The position numbers and the translations under genes are program-made. Under the pieces are notes generated by a model that saw nothing but the letters and a program-made list of their open reading frames with translations, searched no databases and was not told the origin of the DNA. From Acidimicrobium ferrooxidans DSM 10331 (GTDB lineage Bacteria; Actinomycetota; Acidimicrobiia; Acidimicrobiales; Acidimicrobiaceae), in assembly GCF_000023265.1 (NCBI RefSeq), contig NC_013124.1, positions 1,678,001-1,742,000 of the forward strand: a stretch of 64,000 bases of DNA, given 5' to 3'. This document shows, piece by piece, positions 1 through 8,845 of this stretch (the stretch's first letter is position 1; each line of letters opens with the position of its first letter).

Positions 1-88
1 CGACCGTCGCCGCGACGCTCGCGGAACCACAGCTCGCGAGCACCACGGCCCCGGCGAGTGGGATGAGTCCGAACCAGCGACGATGCAC
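1..88 (-). CDS. Lipoprotein N-terminus, cut by window edge
   Basis: A GTG start at 88 is preceded by GGAGG five bases upstream and opens a frame that runs off the left edge. The 29 visible residues have a basic start (HRRW), a hydrophobic core and the lipobox LASC with Cys at residue 20, so the product should be a secreted lipoprotein. It lies directly downstream of mfd on the same strand. In many actinobacteria a SurA/PpiC-type prolyl isomerase lipoprotein follows mfd, so that is the most likely identity, but no isomerase domain is visible here. Confidence 0.6.
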   Translation of the reverse strand, partial: MHRRWFGLIPLAGAVVLASCGSASVAATV

Positions 89-115
89 ACCTACCTCCAG
101 GAGCCCACGGCCATG

Positions 116-3100
116 CTACTGGGGAGAACCTACTCCAGGCGATGGCGCGCCTTCGAGGATCTCCAGCAGTGCCTCGAGACGTCCAAGCGCGTCCTCCCGG
201 CGCGCAAGGGGAACCGCAAGGTCGTCGCCACGACTCACGACGCCATGGAGCCGACGCTCTAGACGCAGCCGGGTCGCCACCGACGGCTGGAGCGGACCGA
301 CGACGAGCTCGAGTCGTGCGCTGCGTGGGTTGCGCCGAACGAGCGCATGATCGGCACCGAGGGTCGCAAGCCGACGCCGTGCCTTCGCGAGGGACACCAA
401 GGCGAGCGCTTCGGCCGGCGGCGGCCCGAAGCGATCGCGCAGCTCTTCAAGGAACTGATCGAACTCCGCCTGGCTCCGCGCCCTCGCGAGACGCCGGTAG
501 AGGTCCATCCGAGTCTCGGCTTCGGCAACGTAGTCCTCGGCGAGCAGCGCCGATACCGGCACGTCGAGCGCCACCTCCCGATCGGGCGTCGGCTCCTCGA
601 CGCCGTCCATGCGCGCCACCTCTTCCGCGACGAGCCGCACGTACAGCTCGTAGCCGACCTCGCTGACGTGTCCCGACTGTCGCATGCCGAGCACCGTGCC
701 CGCCCCGCGAAGTTCGAGATCTCGCATCGCGATCCGGTAACCCGCCCCGAGGTCGGTGTTCTCTGCCACCGTCCGCAGTCGCTCGAGGGCGATGTCGGAG
801 ATCCCGCCGGTGGTCGAGGTGAGCAGGTAGGCATACGCCTGCCGCCCGGAGCGCCCGACGCGCCCGCGAAGCTGGTGGAGCTGGGCGAGGCCGAGCTGCT
901 CGGCACGGTCGACGATCAGGGTGTTCGCACGCGCGAGGTCGATCCCGTTCTCGACGATCGTGGTGGCGACGAGCACGTCGGCCTCTCCGTGCCAGAACTG
1001 GGCCATCGTCCGCTCGAGCGCAGCGGGCGGTAGTTGCCCGTGCGCCACGAGCACCCTGGCCTCGGGGACGAGGTCGGCGACCAGACGGGCCGAGGCCTCG
1101 ATGTCGCGCACGCGGTTGTGCACGAAGAACACTTGACCTTCGCGTAGGAGTTCCCGACGGATGGCCTCGGTCACGACCGCGGGATCGAAGGGCCCGACGT
1201 GCGTGAGGATCGGATGGCGATCGACGGGCGCGGTCCGCAGCACGGACAGATCCCTGATGCCCACGAGCGACAGTTCGAGGCTGCGCGGGATCGGGGTGGC
1301 CGAGAGCACGAGCACGTCGACGCCGGGGAACGCCTCCTTGAGCTGCTCCTTGTGTCGGACCCCGAAGCGCTGCTCCTCGTCGATCACGAGGAGCCCGAGC
1401 CTGGCGAACCGAGTCGACGCGCCGAGCGCAGCGTGCGTCGCGATGCACACGTCGAGCTCGCCACTTGCGAGCTCGGCGCGGATGCTCGCAGCCTCACGAG
1501 CCGTGCTGAGGCGCGAGAGCATGCCCACGCGAATCGGCGTGCCCTCGAAGCGCTCCCGGAACACCTCCGCATGCTGGGCAGCGAGCAGGGTCGTCGGCGC
1601 GAGGACGAGCACCTGACGGCCCTCGGATGCCACGGCGAACGCGGCGCGCAGCGCGATCTCGGTCTTCCCGAAGCCCACGTCGCCACAGACGAGGCGATCC
1701 ATCGGCACCGGCTTGGCGAGATCAGCGAGCACCTCGGCAATGGTGCGCTCCTGATCACGCGTGAGCTCATAGGGGAACCGTTCGGCGAACTCCGAGAGCA
1801 GCACCGGGTCCGGCGTGATGCTCGAACCGGTCGCGGCCAAGCGACGCTGATAGAGCACCACCAGCTCCTGGGCGACCTCCTGCGCCGCGCGACGAGCACG
1901 ATGGACCTGACGCTGCCAGTCTCCGCCTCGCAGACGGGTGAGGCGAGGCTCCTCGGAGCCGACGTAGGGGGCAACGAGCGCGAGATGCTCGAACGGAAGG
2001 AAGATCCGATCCGCGCTCGCGAACTCGAGCTCGAGGTACTCCCGCGAGACGCCATCGACCACCTGGCGCACGAGGCCCCGATAGCGCGCGACGCCGTAGG
2101 CCTCGTGGACGACGAAGCTGCCCTCGACGAGGTCGTCGAAGCTCAGACCCCCGGTCGTACGGGTGGGCACCGAAGCGCGAGGAGCCGTCGGCCGTACGAG
2201 ACTCGCATCCGCGATCACCACCAACGATGCCGGCTCGAGCTCGACGCTCTCGACGAGGTCGAGCCCCGCGGCCACTCGAACGCCGTGACCCTCGAGGCAG
2301 GTGGCGACCGAGGCCAGCTGCACGTCGATGCCCTCCTCGCCAAGGCGTTGGGCGACATGACGTGCACGTTCCGAGCCATGCGTGGCGACGACGACGTGAA
2401 CTCCGTCGCGCCGCGCACTCCGAATGCGACCGAACACCCCTGCGAGGTCGCGATGGCTCACACCGAGGCGAGCACCAAAGCCGGCTGGATCTGCCGATAC
2501 GAGGCGGGCGCGCACTGCGCGCAGCCGTTCCGGCTCGGCCATGAGACTGACCGACCCGAGCGCGTCAGCCTCGAGTCCCCAGGTCGGAGCGAGCGCCTCC
2601 CGAATGGAGCGCTCCTCAGCGACGAGGCGATCGGCGATGACCGCGTCCATACCCTTCGCCGGGACGAGAACGAGGTCGGCCTCGTCGACGATGTCGAGGA
2701 CCGTCGGTGCGACATCGCCGAGCACGAGTGGCACGAGCGGCTCAGGGGGCTCTCGACCCGCGAGCACGGCCTCCACCCGATCGGCCACCGCTGGAACGCG
2801 TGCAGCCAGGGCCTCGAGTTGCTTGGCGAGGTCGGTGTCGATCCGAACTTCGCGAGCCGGGAAGAGCTCGACGCGCTCGAGGTCGCCGACCGAGCGCTGC
2901 GTCGTCGGATCGAAGAAAGCGAGCCGATCCACCTCGTCTCCGAACAGGTCGATCCGCACCGGCGACGCCAAGCCCGGGTCGGCGACGTCGACGATCGATC
3001 CGCGCACCGCGTACTCACCCGCGGCCGAGACCTGAGGCTCACGCACGTAGCCAGCGTCCTCGAGCCAAGTGATGAGCTCGTCACGGACGAGCTCATCACC

Positions 3101-3511
3101 TCGCGCCACGATCAGACGCTCCAGGCGCGCCGCGGAGGCGACGAGCTTCGTCAAGGCGGCTCGCACGGTCGTGACCACGACGATGCCCTCGTCAGGCGGA
3201 TCGACGATGGACGCGAGCGCTCGCAGACGCGCTGCGGTCGTGCCCATGCTCGGAACCACGCGCTCGAACGGCAAGGTATCCCACGGTGGCAACAGCGCGA
3301 CAGGGATCCGAGGCAGCCACCACCGCAGATCGTTGGCGATGGCCTCGGCTTCTCGATCACCCTCGGCCACGACGACCATCCGTCGCGGAGCGAGTCGGTG
3401 CCAGGCGAGGGCGACGCCAGCCGCGCTCAGGGCCGGCGGATCTTCCACCGTCGCCGCGAGCTCTTCGACGAGCGCGGCGAGCGGCGCCTCATGCGGATCG
3501 ATCGACGCCAC
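116..3511 (-). CDS. mfd: Transcription-repair coupling factor Mfd
   Basis: The 1131-residue protein has the usual Mfd length. It removes RNA polymerase stalled at DNA lesions and recruits UvrA. Visible in order are an N-terminal UvrB-like region, a CarD-type polymerase-interacting domain (EGSFVVHEAYGVARYRG), a Walker A motif GDVGFGKTE near residue 610, the DEEQ box in VIDEEQRFGV, the LRGRVGRSGR helicase motif VI and a C-terminal TRCF domain. The GTG start at 3511 overlaps the 3' end of pth by 23 bp, so the two are probably cotranscribed with rplY and prs. The family call is certain; the exact start is less so. Confidence 0.97.
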   Translation of the reverse strand: MASIDPHEAPLAALVEELAATVEDPPALSAAGVALAWHRLAPRRMVVVAEGDREAEAIANDLRWWLPRIPVALLPPWDTLPFERVVPSMGTTAARLRALASIVDPPDEGIVVVTTVRAALTKLVASAARLERLIVARGDELVRDELITWLEDAGYVREPQVSAAGEYAVRGSIVDVADPGLASPVRIDLFGDEVDRLAFFDPTTQRSVGDLERVELFPAREVRIDTDLAKQLEALAARVPAVADRVEAVLAGREPPEPLVPLVLGDVAPTVLDIVDEADLVLVPAKGMDAVIADRLVAEERSIREALAPTWGLEADALGSVSLMAEPERLRAVRARLVSADPAGFGARLGVSHRDLAGVFGRIRSARRDGVHVVVATHGSERARHVAQRLGEEGIDVQLASVATCLEGHGVRVAAGLDLVESVELEPASLVVIADASLVRPTAPRASVPTRTTGGLSFDDLVEGSFVVHEAYGVARYRGLVRQVVDGVSREYLELEFASADRIFLPFEHLALVAPYVGSEEPRLTRLRGGDWQRQVHRARRAAQEVAQELVVLYQRRLAATGSSITPDPVLLSEFAERFPYELTRDQERTIAEVLADLAKPVPMDRLVCGDVGFGKTEIALRAAFAVASEGRQVLVLAPTTLLAAQHAEVFRERFEGTPIRVGMLSRLSTAREAASIRAELASGELDVCIATHAALGASTRFARLGLLVIDEEQRFGVRHKEQLKEAFPGVDVLVLSATPIPRSLELSLVGIRDLSVLRTAPVDRHPILTHVGPFDPAVVTEAIRRELLREGQVFFVHNRVRDIEASARLVADLVPEARVLVAHGQLPPAALERTMAQFWHGEADVLVATTIVENGIDLARANTLIVDRAEQLGLAQLHQLRGRVGRSGRQAYAYLLTSTTGGISDIALERLRTVAENTDLGAGYRIAMRDLELRGAGTVLGMRQSGHVSEVGYELYVRLVAEEVARMDGVEEPTPDREVALDVPVSALLAEDYVAEAETRMDLYRRLARARSQAEFDQFLEELRDRFGPPPAEALALVSLAKARRRLATLGADHALVRRNPRSARLELVVGPLQPSVATRLRLERRLHGVVSRGDDLAVPLARREDALGRLEALLEILEGAPSPGVGSPQ

Positions 3512-4067
3512 GGGCGTTGTAGGTGGTCATGGCGCGCTCCGGACCAAGCGACACGAGATCGACGACGGCATCGGCACCCCGCTCGACACCGACGTCGAAG
3601 GAGGTCCGCTCCGGGCCGCGTACCTCGGTGAGGACCCAATCGACGACGGCCTGACGGCCGGCCGGGCGTCCGATGCCAATACGCACGCGCCAGAAGTCTC
3701 GCGTGCCGATGTGGGCGACGATGGAGCGCAGGCCGTTGTGGCCAGCGAGCCCGCCCCCGTACTTGAGCTGTACGCGACCGAGCACGAGATCGAGCTCGTC
3801 GTGAACCACGACCAGCTGCGTCACAGGGTCAGCGTGGAAGTAGCGCAGCACCGCCCCAACGGCGGCACCTGAGTCATTCATGTAGGTCTGGGGCACTGCG
3901 AGCACCGCTCGGTGATCGCCAAGTCGCCCACTGCCGACGATCGAGCGGTGACCCGGCGTCAACCTCACGTCGAGGCGTCGAGCGAGCAGATCGACGGTCA
4001 GCGCGCCTGCGTTGTGGCGAGTGAAGCGGTAACGAGCGCCAGGGTTCCCGAGACCAACGACGATGAT
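3489..4067 (-). CDS. pth: Peptidyl-tRNA hydrolase with a non-canonical start
   Basis: The product recycles peptidyl-tRNA released from stalled ribosomes. The frame encodes the conserved N-terminal block VVGLGNPGARYRFTRHNAG, which carries the catalytic His (in RHNAG), then PQTYMNDSG and VHDELDL. With that block the protein is about 192 residues, the normal Pth size. Between the in-frame upstream stop and this block there is no ATG, GTG or TTG. The first canonical start, GTG at 3968, would delete the catalytic His. The coordinates assume initiation at ATC 4067 (or ATC 4064). An AGGAGG lies about 35 bases upstream, inside the end of rplY. A rare start codon or a base error in the assembly are both possible. 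Confidence 0.85.
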   Translation of the reverse strand: MIVVGLGNPGARYRFTRHNAGALTVDLLARRLDVRLTPGHRSIVGSGRLGDHRAVLAVPQTYMNDSGAAVGAVLRYFHADPVTQLVVVHDELDLVLGRVQLKYGGGLAGHNGLRSIVAHIGTRDFWRVRIGIGRPAGRQAVVDWVLTEVRGPERTSFDVGVERGADAVVDLVSLGPERAMTTYNARGVDRSA

Positions 4068-4095
4068 CGGCTCAGCGGGTGCTGGAGGCGTGAGC

Positions 4096-4614
4096 TCAGG
4101 CCTCCTCGACCGTCGCCACCACCGTCTCCGGCGCCTCCACGAGGCTCACCCCAGCCGGAAGTGGGAGTGCCCCCGCCGTCACGGAGCCATCGGCGAGCAG
4201 GTCGGCGCCGACGTGAATCGACGACGGCACCGATGTCGGGGTGCCGGACACCGCCACGAGACCCACGACCAGCCGTACTCCCTCGCCCGCCTCGAGCGGG
4301 ACCTGCACCTCGACCGTCTCCGACGCACCGACCGCAAGAAAATCGAGGTGAGAGAGTTCCCGTCGGACGGGGTGTCGAACGACAGCCTGGAGCTTGACCG
4401 TTCGGACCTCACCGTCGATCTCGATGTCGAGCAGTTGGCCGACGACCGCGTGCTGACCGAGCGCCGTGAGGAAGCCATGCCGGTCCAGCGTGACCGCAAC
4501 TGGCTCAGTGAGCCCGGCCCCGTAGACGATCCCGGGTACCTTGCCCGCTCGACGCAGACGACGTGCCGCGGCCGAGCCACGAGCATCGCGTCGCTCGGCG
4601 ACCACCTTCACCAT
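4096..4614 (-). CDS. rplY: 50S ribosomal protein L25/CTC family
   Basis: The 172-residue protein starts VKVVAERRDARGS and contains RLRRAGKVPGIVYG, the signature of the 5S rRNA-binding L25 domain. The added C-terminal beta domain makes it the long CTC/TL5 form. It binds 5S rRNA in the central protuberance of the large subunit. The ATG start has a GAGGAGAGG ribosome site. It sits between prs and pth on the same strand, the standard actinobacterial order, with pth following within about 30 bases. Confidence 0.95.
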   Translation of the reverse strand: MVKVVAERRDARGSAAARRLRRAGKVPGIVYGAGLTEPVAVTLDRHGFLTALGQHAVVGQLLDIEIDGEVRTVKLQAVVRHPVRRELSHLDFLAVGASETVEVQVPLEAGEGVRLVVGLVAVSGTPTSVPSSIHVGADLLADGSVTAGALPLPAGVSLVEAPETVVATVEEA

Positions 4615-4697
4615 CGAGACCTCTCCTCTGTGCCGGGCGCACGGCGCCTCCGCGCGCGAGGGAGCAGCCTACCGCCCCAGTCGGGACCTCGATGCGG

Positions 4698-5669
4698 CTA
4701 GGAGAGGTTCTCCCCCTGGAACAGCTCCGACACCGACCCATCCTCGAAGACGGCGGCGATCGCGTCGGCGATGACCTTCGCGATCGAGACCACCTCGAGC
4801 TTGGCGATGGCTCGTTCGGGTGGAACCGGCAGGGTGTTCGTGACCACGACGCGCGAGATGGGCGCGTCCATGAGCCGCTTGGGCGCGGGGCCCGAGAGCA
4901 CGGCGTGGGTCGCCATAACCCAGATCTCATCAGCTCCGCGCGAGCGAAGCAGTTCCGCCGCGGCCGTGACCGTGCCCGCTGTGTCGATCAGATCGTCCAC
5001 GATCACGCAGTGACGACCCGCCACGTCGCCCACGACCTCGAGGGCCGTCACGACGTTGGCCGTTCCCTTGGGGCGGCTCTTGTGGACCAACGCCAGTCCA
5101 GCGCCGAGGCGCTGTGCAAACCGCTCGGCAACCTTCACACGACCGGCATCGGGAGCGACGATGACCGCGTCACGAGGAGCGAACGCACGGAGGTACTCCA
5201 CCAGCACCTGACTGGCCGTGAGATGATCGACCGGCCCATCGAAGAAGCCCTGAATCTGACCCGAATGCAGGTCGACGGCGATGATGCGATCGGCTCCCGC
5301 TGCGTGCAGCATGTCGGCGACCAACTTGGCGGTGATCGGCTCGCGACCCGATGCCTTGCGGTCCTGGCGCGAGTATCCGTAGTACGGGCAGACCGCAGTG
5401 ATGCGCTTCGCCGAGGCACGCTTCGCAGCGTCCACCATGATGAGCTGCTCGAAGATTGCGTCGTTGACAGGCCCAGCGTGGCTTTGGATGACGAAGATGT
5501 CCTTGCCTCGGACGGACTGGTCGAATCGGGAGTAGATCTCGCCATCGGAAAACTCCCGCAGCGTGATCGCGCCCAACTCGACGTCGAGGTGCTCGGCGAC
5601 CTCCCGGGCAAGCTGCGGATGCGAACGTCCCGAGAACAGGGCGAGTCGCTTGCGGGGGACGAGCTCCAT
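4698..5669 (-). CDS. prs: Ribose-phosphate pyrophosphokinase
   Basis: This enzyme makes PRPP from ribose 5-phosphate and ATP for nucleotide, histidine and tryptophan synthesis. The 323-residue protein has full family length. Visible features are the SGRSHPQLA N-terminus, the ATP-site region PYYGYSRQDRK, the metal-binding VDLHSGQIQGFF segment and the PRPP loop VIVDDLIDTAGT. The ATG has an AAAGGTGAG ribosome site, and a TAGGAT hexamer about 30 bases further up (5701-5706) is a plausible -10. In relatives prs directly follows glmU; here about 2 kb of IS debris and a phosphoesterase separate them. Confidence 0.96.
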   Translation of the reverse strand: MELVPRKRLALFSGRSHPQLAREVAEHLDVELGAITLREFSDGEIYSRFDQSVRGKDIFVIQSHAGPVNDAIFEQLIMVDAAKRASAKRITAVCPYYGYSRQDRKASGREPITAKLVADMLHAAGADRIIAVDLHSGQIQGFFDGPVDHLTASQVLVEYLRAFAPRDAVIVAPDAGRVKVAERFAQRLGAGLALVHKSRPKGTANVVTALEVVGDVAGRHCVIVDDLIDTAGTVTAAAELLRSRGADEIWVMATHAVLSGPAPKRLMDAPISRVVVTNTLPVPPERAIAKLEVVSIAKVIADAIAAVFEDGSVSELFQGENLS

Positions 5670-5859
5670 GCCTCACCTTTCGTGGCGCGTCGACGCCGCA
5701 CCATCCTAGGCTCCGCGTCACGGCGACGTACCGCCCCCTGTGGCTGTCGCAGAGACGCCCGAACGCTCGACGGCTACGAACGGTGGGAGAGCGCGCGTCG
5801 ATGACCCGGGCTGCGTGGGCCCGATGGCTCGACGGTGCAGTCGATCGCTCAGAACATGC

Positions 5860-6056
5860 CGAACCGAACGCTCCTCGCGCTGGTGTTCGTCGGGCCCTCT
5901 CGCTCACCTCGGTCGATGCGTTGCTGACACGGGCGAGTTCTTGAGGGTCCGCTCGTTCGGGCCGAGGTCGCGGACAACGTCAGCAAGGGCGCGGTGGTTG
6001 GTCTCGTTCATCCCCTTCCTCCTGCACCTGGAGCAGGTGTCAACCGGGAAGGGCAC
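5860..6056 (-). pseudogene. IS3-type element relic: left end and start of orfA
   Basis: Read on the minus strand, 6056-6000 carries GGTTGACACCTGCTC and a GGAGGAAGGG ribosome site followed by an ATG, matching the left end of the element at 30497-31787. The reading frame then gives ALADVVRDLGPNERTLKN, which aligns with TIAEVARELGVNEQTLGN of that element. A shift of frame then gives QQRIDRGERE. Homology fades below about 5860. It is a truncated, non-functional copy. Confidence 0.7.
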
Positions 6057-6073
6057 GGCCATCCCTCTGCAGC

Positions 6074-6240
6074 TGTCGACGCCGTTCGAAAACTGAACGA
6101 TTTCGCCGGTGAAAAGTGAACACCCGAGCATGGAGGGGTGATCACTGTGGAAGACTGGGCACTCATCAGGCGGCTGGTGGCCGAGGGCGTCCCCAAGGCT
6201 CGCATCGCCAAGCGGCTCGAGGTCTCCGATCGACAGCGTG
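6074..6240 (+). mobile_element. IS21-type relic: left end and istA start
   Basis: The stretch 6074-6122 contains two related motifs, GTTCGAAAACTGAACG and CCGGTGAAAAGTGAACAC, of the kind repeated at IS21-family termini. A GTG at 6138 then opens ITVEDWALIRRLVAEGVPKA and RIAKRLEVSDR, the N-terminal helix-turn-helix of an IstA transposase. Similarity stops abruptly near 6240 and no istB is present, so only the left end survives, abutting the IS3 relic. Confidence 0.65.
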
Positions 6241-6615
6241 CCCGGTCGCGAGCCAGCCAAGCGCCACGCATCCTCATCACCACAGCCAGAGTCAGAAGGT
6301 CTCCGCGCCCCAGGTCATCGACGCCTCCGGGGCCCAGGCGGGAGGCGTGAGCACATCGAGTCTCGCATCGATGGTGGCCTCGGTTGCGGAGCGACAGCCA
6401 CCGACACCAGCGCATCTGGCCACAGCCCCTCAGGGAAGCCCCTCCATGATCGTCGGGACGCATGCGATCGTGGTCGCACGGTGCGCGAGACGAGACGCTC
6501 CGTTGGGGGTAGCAATGGTTTGTTCCCGAGGCAGTCGATCGCCGACTTCCCACCCACGGTGCGCAGCTCGAGGAATGGGGACTCTGCGGCGCGGCACCAG
6601 TGGCAACCCCGATGC
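6241..6615. other. No recognisable gene
   Basis: Several short overlapping frames exist on both strands, but none has a plausible start signal or family motif. The stretch lies between the IS21 relic and the phosphoesterase and is probably decayed insertion DNA. Confidence 0.4.
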
Positions 6616-7230
6616 TCAACGCCGCCATGGGAGCCGCGGCAGCTCACGGGGTCCGGCCGCGATGAGTGCGACGAGGTCAGACTCGGCGACAGGGTAACCA
6701 CCCCATGCATCGACGCCGACGTTGATCATCCTCCCGTGCTGTCGCCACTTCTCATGGACATGACCGTGCAGGAGCCAGGCCCCTCGATCCTTCGGACGCA
6801 ACGCTGGGAAGCGTTCCACCTCTTGACTATCGCCTTCGTATGGGAAGTGGGATACGACCACCTCCACATGCCCAAGCTGCAGCGCAAGCTCGCCATCGAG
6901 GACCGTCAAGCCTGCAGCCTCGTAGCTACGACGCCACCGATCGACCTGGTTCTTCTGCTTCCTTCGCAAGCCCTCCCAGCACTTGTCATGGTTCCCTGGA
7001 ACGAGAAACTTCGTGCCATTGAAGAGCTCGACCAACTCAAGCATCTCCGCTACTGGACCCATGGCGAGGTCGCCGAGGATGTAGACCTCGTCCGCAGGAT
7101 CAACGCGCTCGTTCCAGCGCTCGATGAGGTCGACATTCATCGTCTCGGTATCGCCATAGGGGCGCTGTGTATGAGCGAGGATTCCCGCATGACCGAGGTG
7201 CAGATCTGAGGTCCACCACCGCCGACTCAT
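6616..7230 (-). CDS. Calcineurin-like metallophosphoesterase
   Basis: The 204-residue protein shows a complete two-metal phosphoesterase core: DLHLGH at residues 9-14, GDLAMG at 53-58, GNHD at 79-82, VVSHFPY and LHGHVHEKW near the C-terminus. Small cytosolic members of this group hydrolyse phosphodiesters or phosphomonoesters; the substrate cannot be told. The ATG at 7230 is preferred over a GTG at 7260 because a TACACT hexamer lies seven bases upstream, the spacing of a leaderless start. It is the only intact gene between glmU and prs and is flanked by IS relics and a short tandem repeat, so it may be imported cargo. Confidence 0.88.
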   Translation of the reverse strand: MSRRWWTSDLHLGHAGILAHTQRPYGDTETMNVDLIERWNERVDPADEVYILGDLAMGPVAEMLELVELFNGTKFLVPGNHDKCWEGLRRKQKNQVDRWRRSYEAAGLTVLDGELALQLGHVEVVVSHFPYEGDSQEVERFPALRPKDRGAWLLHGHVHEKWRQHGRMINVGVDAWGGYPVAESDLVALIAAGPRELPRLPWRR

Positions 7231-7237
7231 CGATCTG

Positions 7238-7243
7238 AGTGTA
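7238..7243 (-). promoter_or_regulatory. -10 hexamer TACACT, leaderless start
   Basis: TACACT ends seven bases before the ATG at 7230, and no Shine-Dalgarno sequence is present. Confidence 0.4.
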
Positions 7244-7294
7244 CTTCGAGGGGTGGGCACGACGATGATCTGCCACAGGCGGCGTCAGGACCCT

Positions 7295-7342
7295 GGCACT
7301 TCACGACCACGGCACTTCACGACCACGGCACTTCACGACCAC
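7295..7342. repeat. Three perfect tandem copies of a 16-bp unit
   Basis: The unit GGCACTTCACGACCAC occurs at 7295-7310, 7311-7326 and 7327-7342 without a mismatch. There is no spacer, so it is not a CRISPR array. It lies in gene-free DNA upstream of the phosphoesterase. Confidence 0.9.
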
Positions 7343-7727
7343 GGCAGAGAGGCCGTTCGGCATTCTCCCTCTCCAGTCTTGCGTCCTTGACGACCTCTGA
7401 CCATTGCGATCCAGGTCGCCGCCTGCTCGCGGACCAAGCGTCACGTCAGACTCCGGAGCGGTCCCGGACGAGCAACCTGCAGCTCGCCGTCGAAACCCTT
7501 CTACCAGCTCCTCGAGGATGCGCGTTCGTCGCAGGACAGCAGCGACAAGCGATGACCGACGGTCCCAGCGCCTGCGGGTTCAACGACGAGACCATCCGTA
7601 CGGGTCGACGGGCGCGTCGAACGCTCCCGCCTCGGCGGTCGACTGACGTCGGGCACCGAGCACCCGCTCACCGCCGGGGCCAGTCGACCACAGCTCACGA
7701 TGGAATCTTGGACGTGCGAACGGTCAC
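7343..7727. other. No recognisable gene
   Basis: This region lies immediately 3' of glmU. The short frames on either strand have no recognisable motif. It could hold eroded coding sequence, including any lost 3' part of glmU, but no LbH hexapeptide pattern was seen. Confidence 0.4.
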
Positions 7728-8822
7728 CTAGGGCAGGCGCGCGAACGGCGGAACCGTACCCTTCGGTTCGACGACCGCTCCAGTCTCGAGCACGCTGAAG
7801 GGGCCCACGGTGGCCCACTCTCCAATCGTCGCACAGCACGCATCCACCGCCCGGAGCTGGGCGCCCTGGCCCACCACGGTGTCGACGAGACGAGAATGAG
7901 CGCCGATGAGGGCATTGGCCTCGATCCGTGTCGCTCCGAGCAAGGCGACCTGCGGTTCGATGACCACGCCCTCGGCCACGCGCACGCGGGCGTCGACGGT
8001 CACGGTGGAGGGGTGCTGAATCTGGACACCCTCGTGCAGGAGACGACGTACGATGCGCGCCCGCATGCGCTCGGCGACGTCGGCGAGCTGCAGCCGATCG
8101 TTGACGCCGAGCGCTTCGGTCGGGTCATCCAACACGAGCGTCCCGACCCGATAGCCCGACTCGGCGAGCAGGGCGATCGAGTCGGTCAGGTAGTACTCCC
8201 GCTGGCGATTGGTCGGCGCGAGGAGCCGCAACGCCGAGGGGAGCACAGCGAGATCGAAGACGTAGACGCCCGTGTTGACTTCGCGGGTGGCCTCGCCCCG
8301 ATCATCGTCGAGGTCGGCCTGCTCGACGATGGCGCGCACCTTCCCGTCTCGGGCCCGCAGGATTCGGCCATAGCCCGATGGATCGTCGAGCTCCATCGTC
8401 AACACCGTCGCCGCGTTGCCTTGGGCTGCGTGGGTTGCGAGCAAGGCCCTCAGCGACGTCGCCGTCAGCAGCGGCGCGTCGGACGGCACGACCACCACCT
8501 CGGCACCGCTGGAGCCGACACCAGGCAGGAGATCCGGCAAACGGGTGAGCGCGACCCGAACCGCGTCACCGGTCCCGCGTTGGTCGAACTGATAGGCCGT
8601 CACGACCTCGACGCCGCTCGGAGCATGTCGCTGCACCTCTGCCTCGACGGCCTCGGCCTCGTGACCGACGACCACGACGATGCGCGACAGATCATCAAGG
8701 TCGCCCAGCGCAGCGAGCACGTGGCCGACCATGCTGAGACCGCACACCTCGACGAGCGGCTTCGGGCGGTCCGACCGCATGCGAGTCCCCTTGCCGGCGG
8801 CGAGCACAACGCCGTAGCGCAT
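7728..8822 (-). CDS. glmU: UDP-GlcNAc pyrophosphorylase, GlmU-like, short C-terminus
   Basis: The uridylyltransferase domain is intact. The nucleotide motif VVLAAGKGTRM is at the N-terminus, followed by GTGDAVRVAL, PSDAPLL and EVNTGVYVF. This half joins UTP to GlcNAc-1-phosphate. The left-handed beta-helix that follows is only about 100 residues and ends VPPFARLP. The family's later turns, which hold the acetyltransferase catalytic His and acetyl-CoA site, are absent. The total is 364 residues against roughly 450-480 usually. The ATG at 8822 is chosen because AGGAGG precedes it by seven bases. It follows the GH30 gene by 23 bp. Either a natural short form or a truncation next to the IS debris is possible. 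Confidence 0.85.
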   Translation of the reverse strand: MRYGVVLAAGKGTRMRSDRPKPLVEVCGLSMVGHVLAALGDLDDLSRIVVVVGHEAEAVEAEVQRHAPSGVEVVTAYQFDQRGTGDAVRVALTRLPDLLPGVGSSGAEVVVVPSDAPLLTATSLRALLATHAAQGNAATVLTMELDDPSGYGRILRARDGKVRAIVEQADLDDDRGEATREVNTGVYVFDLAVLPSALRLLAPTNRQREYYLTDSIALLAESGYRVGTLVLDDPTEALGVNDRLQLADVAERMRARIVRRLLHEGVQIQHPSTVTVDARVRVAEGVVIEPQVALLGATRIEANALIGAHSRLVDTVVGQGAQLRAVDACCATIGEWATVGPFSVLETGAVVEPKGTVPPFARLP

Positions 8823-8845
8823 AGCGCAACCTCCTCGTCGCAAGG

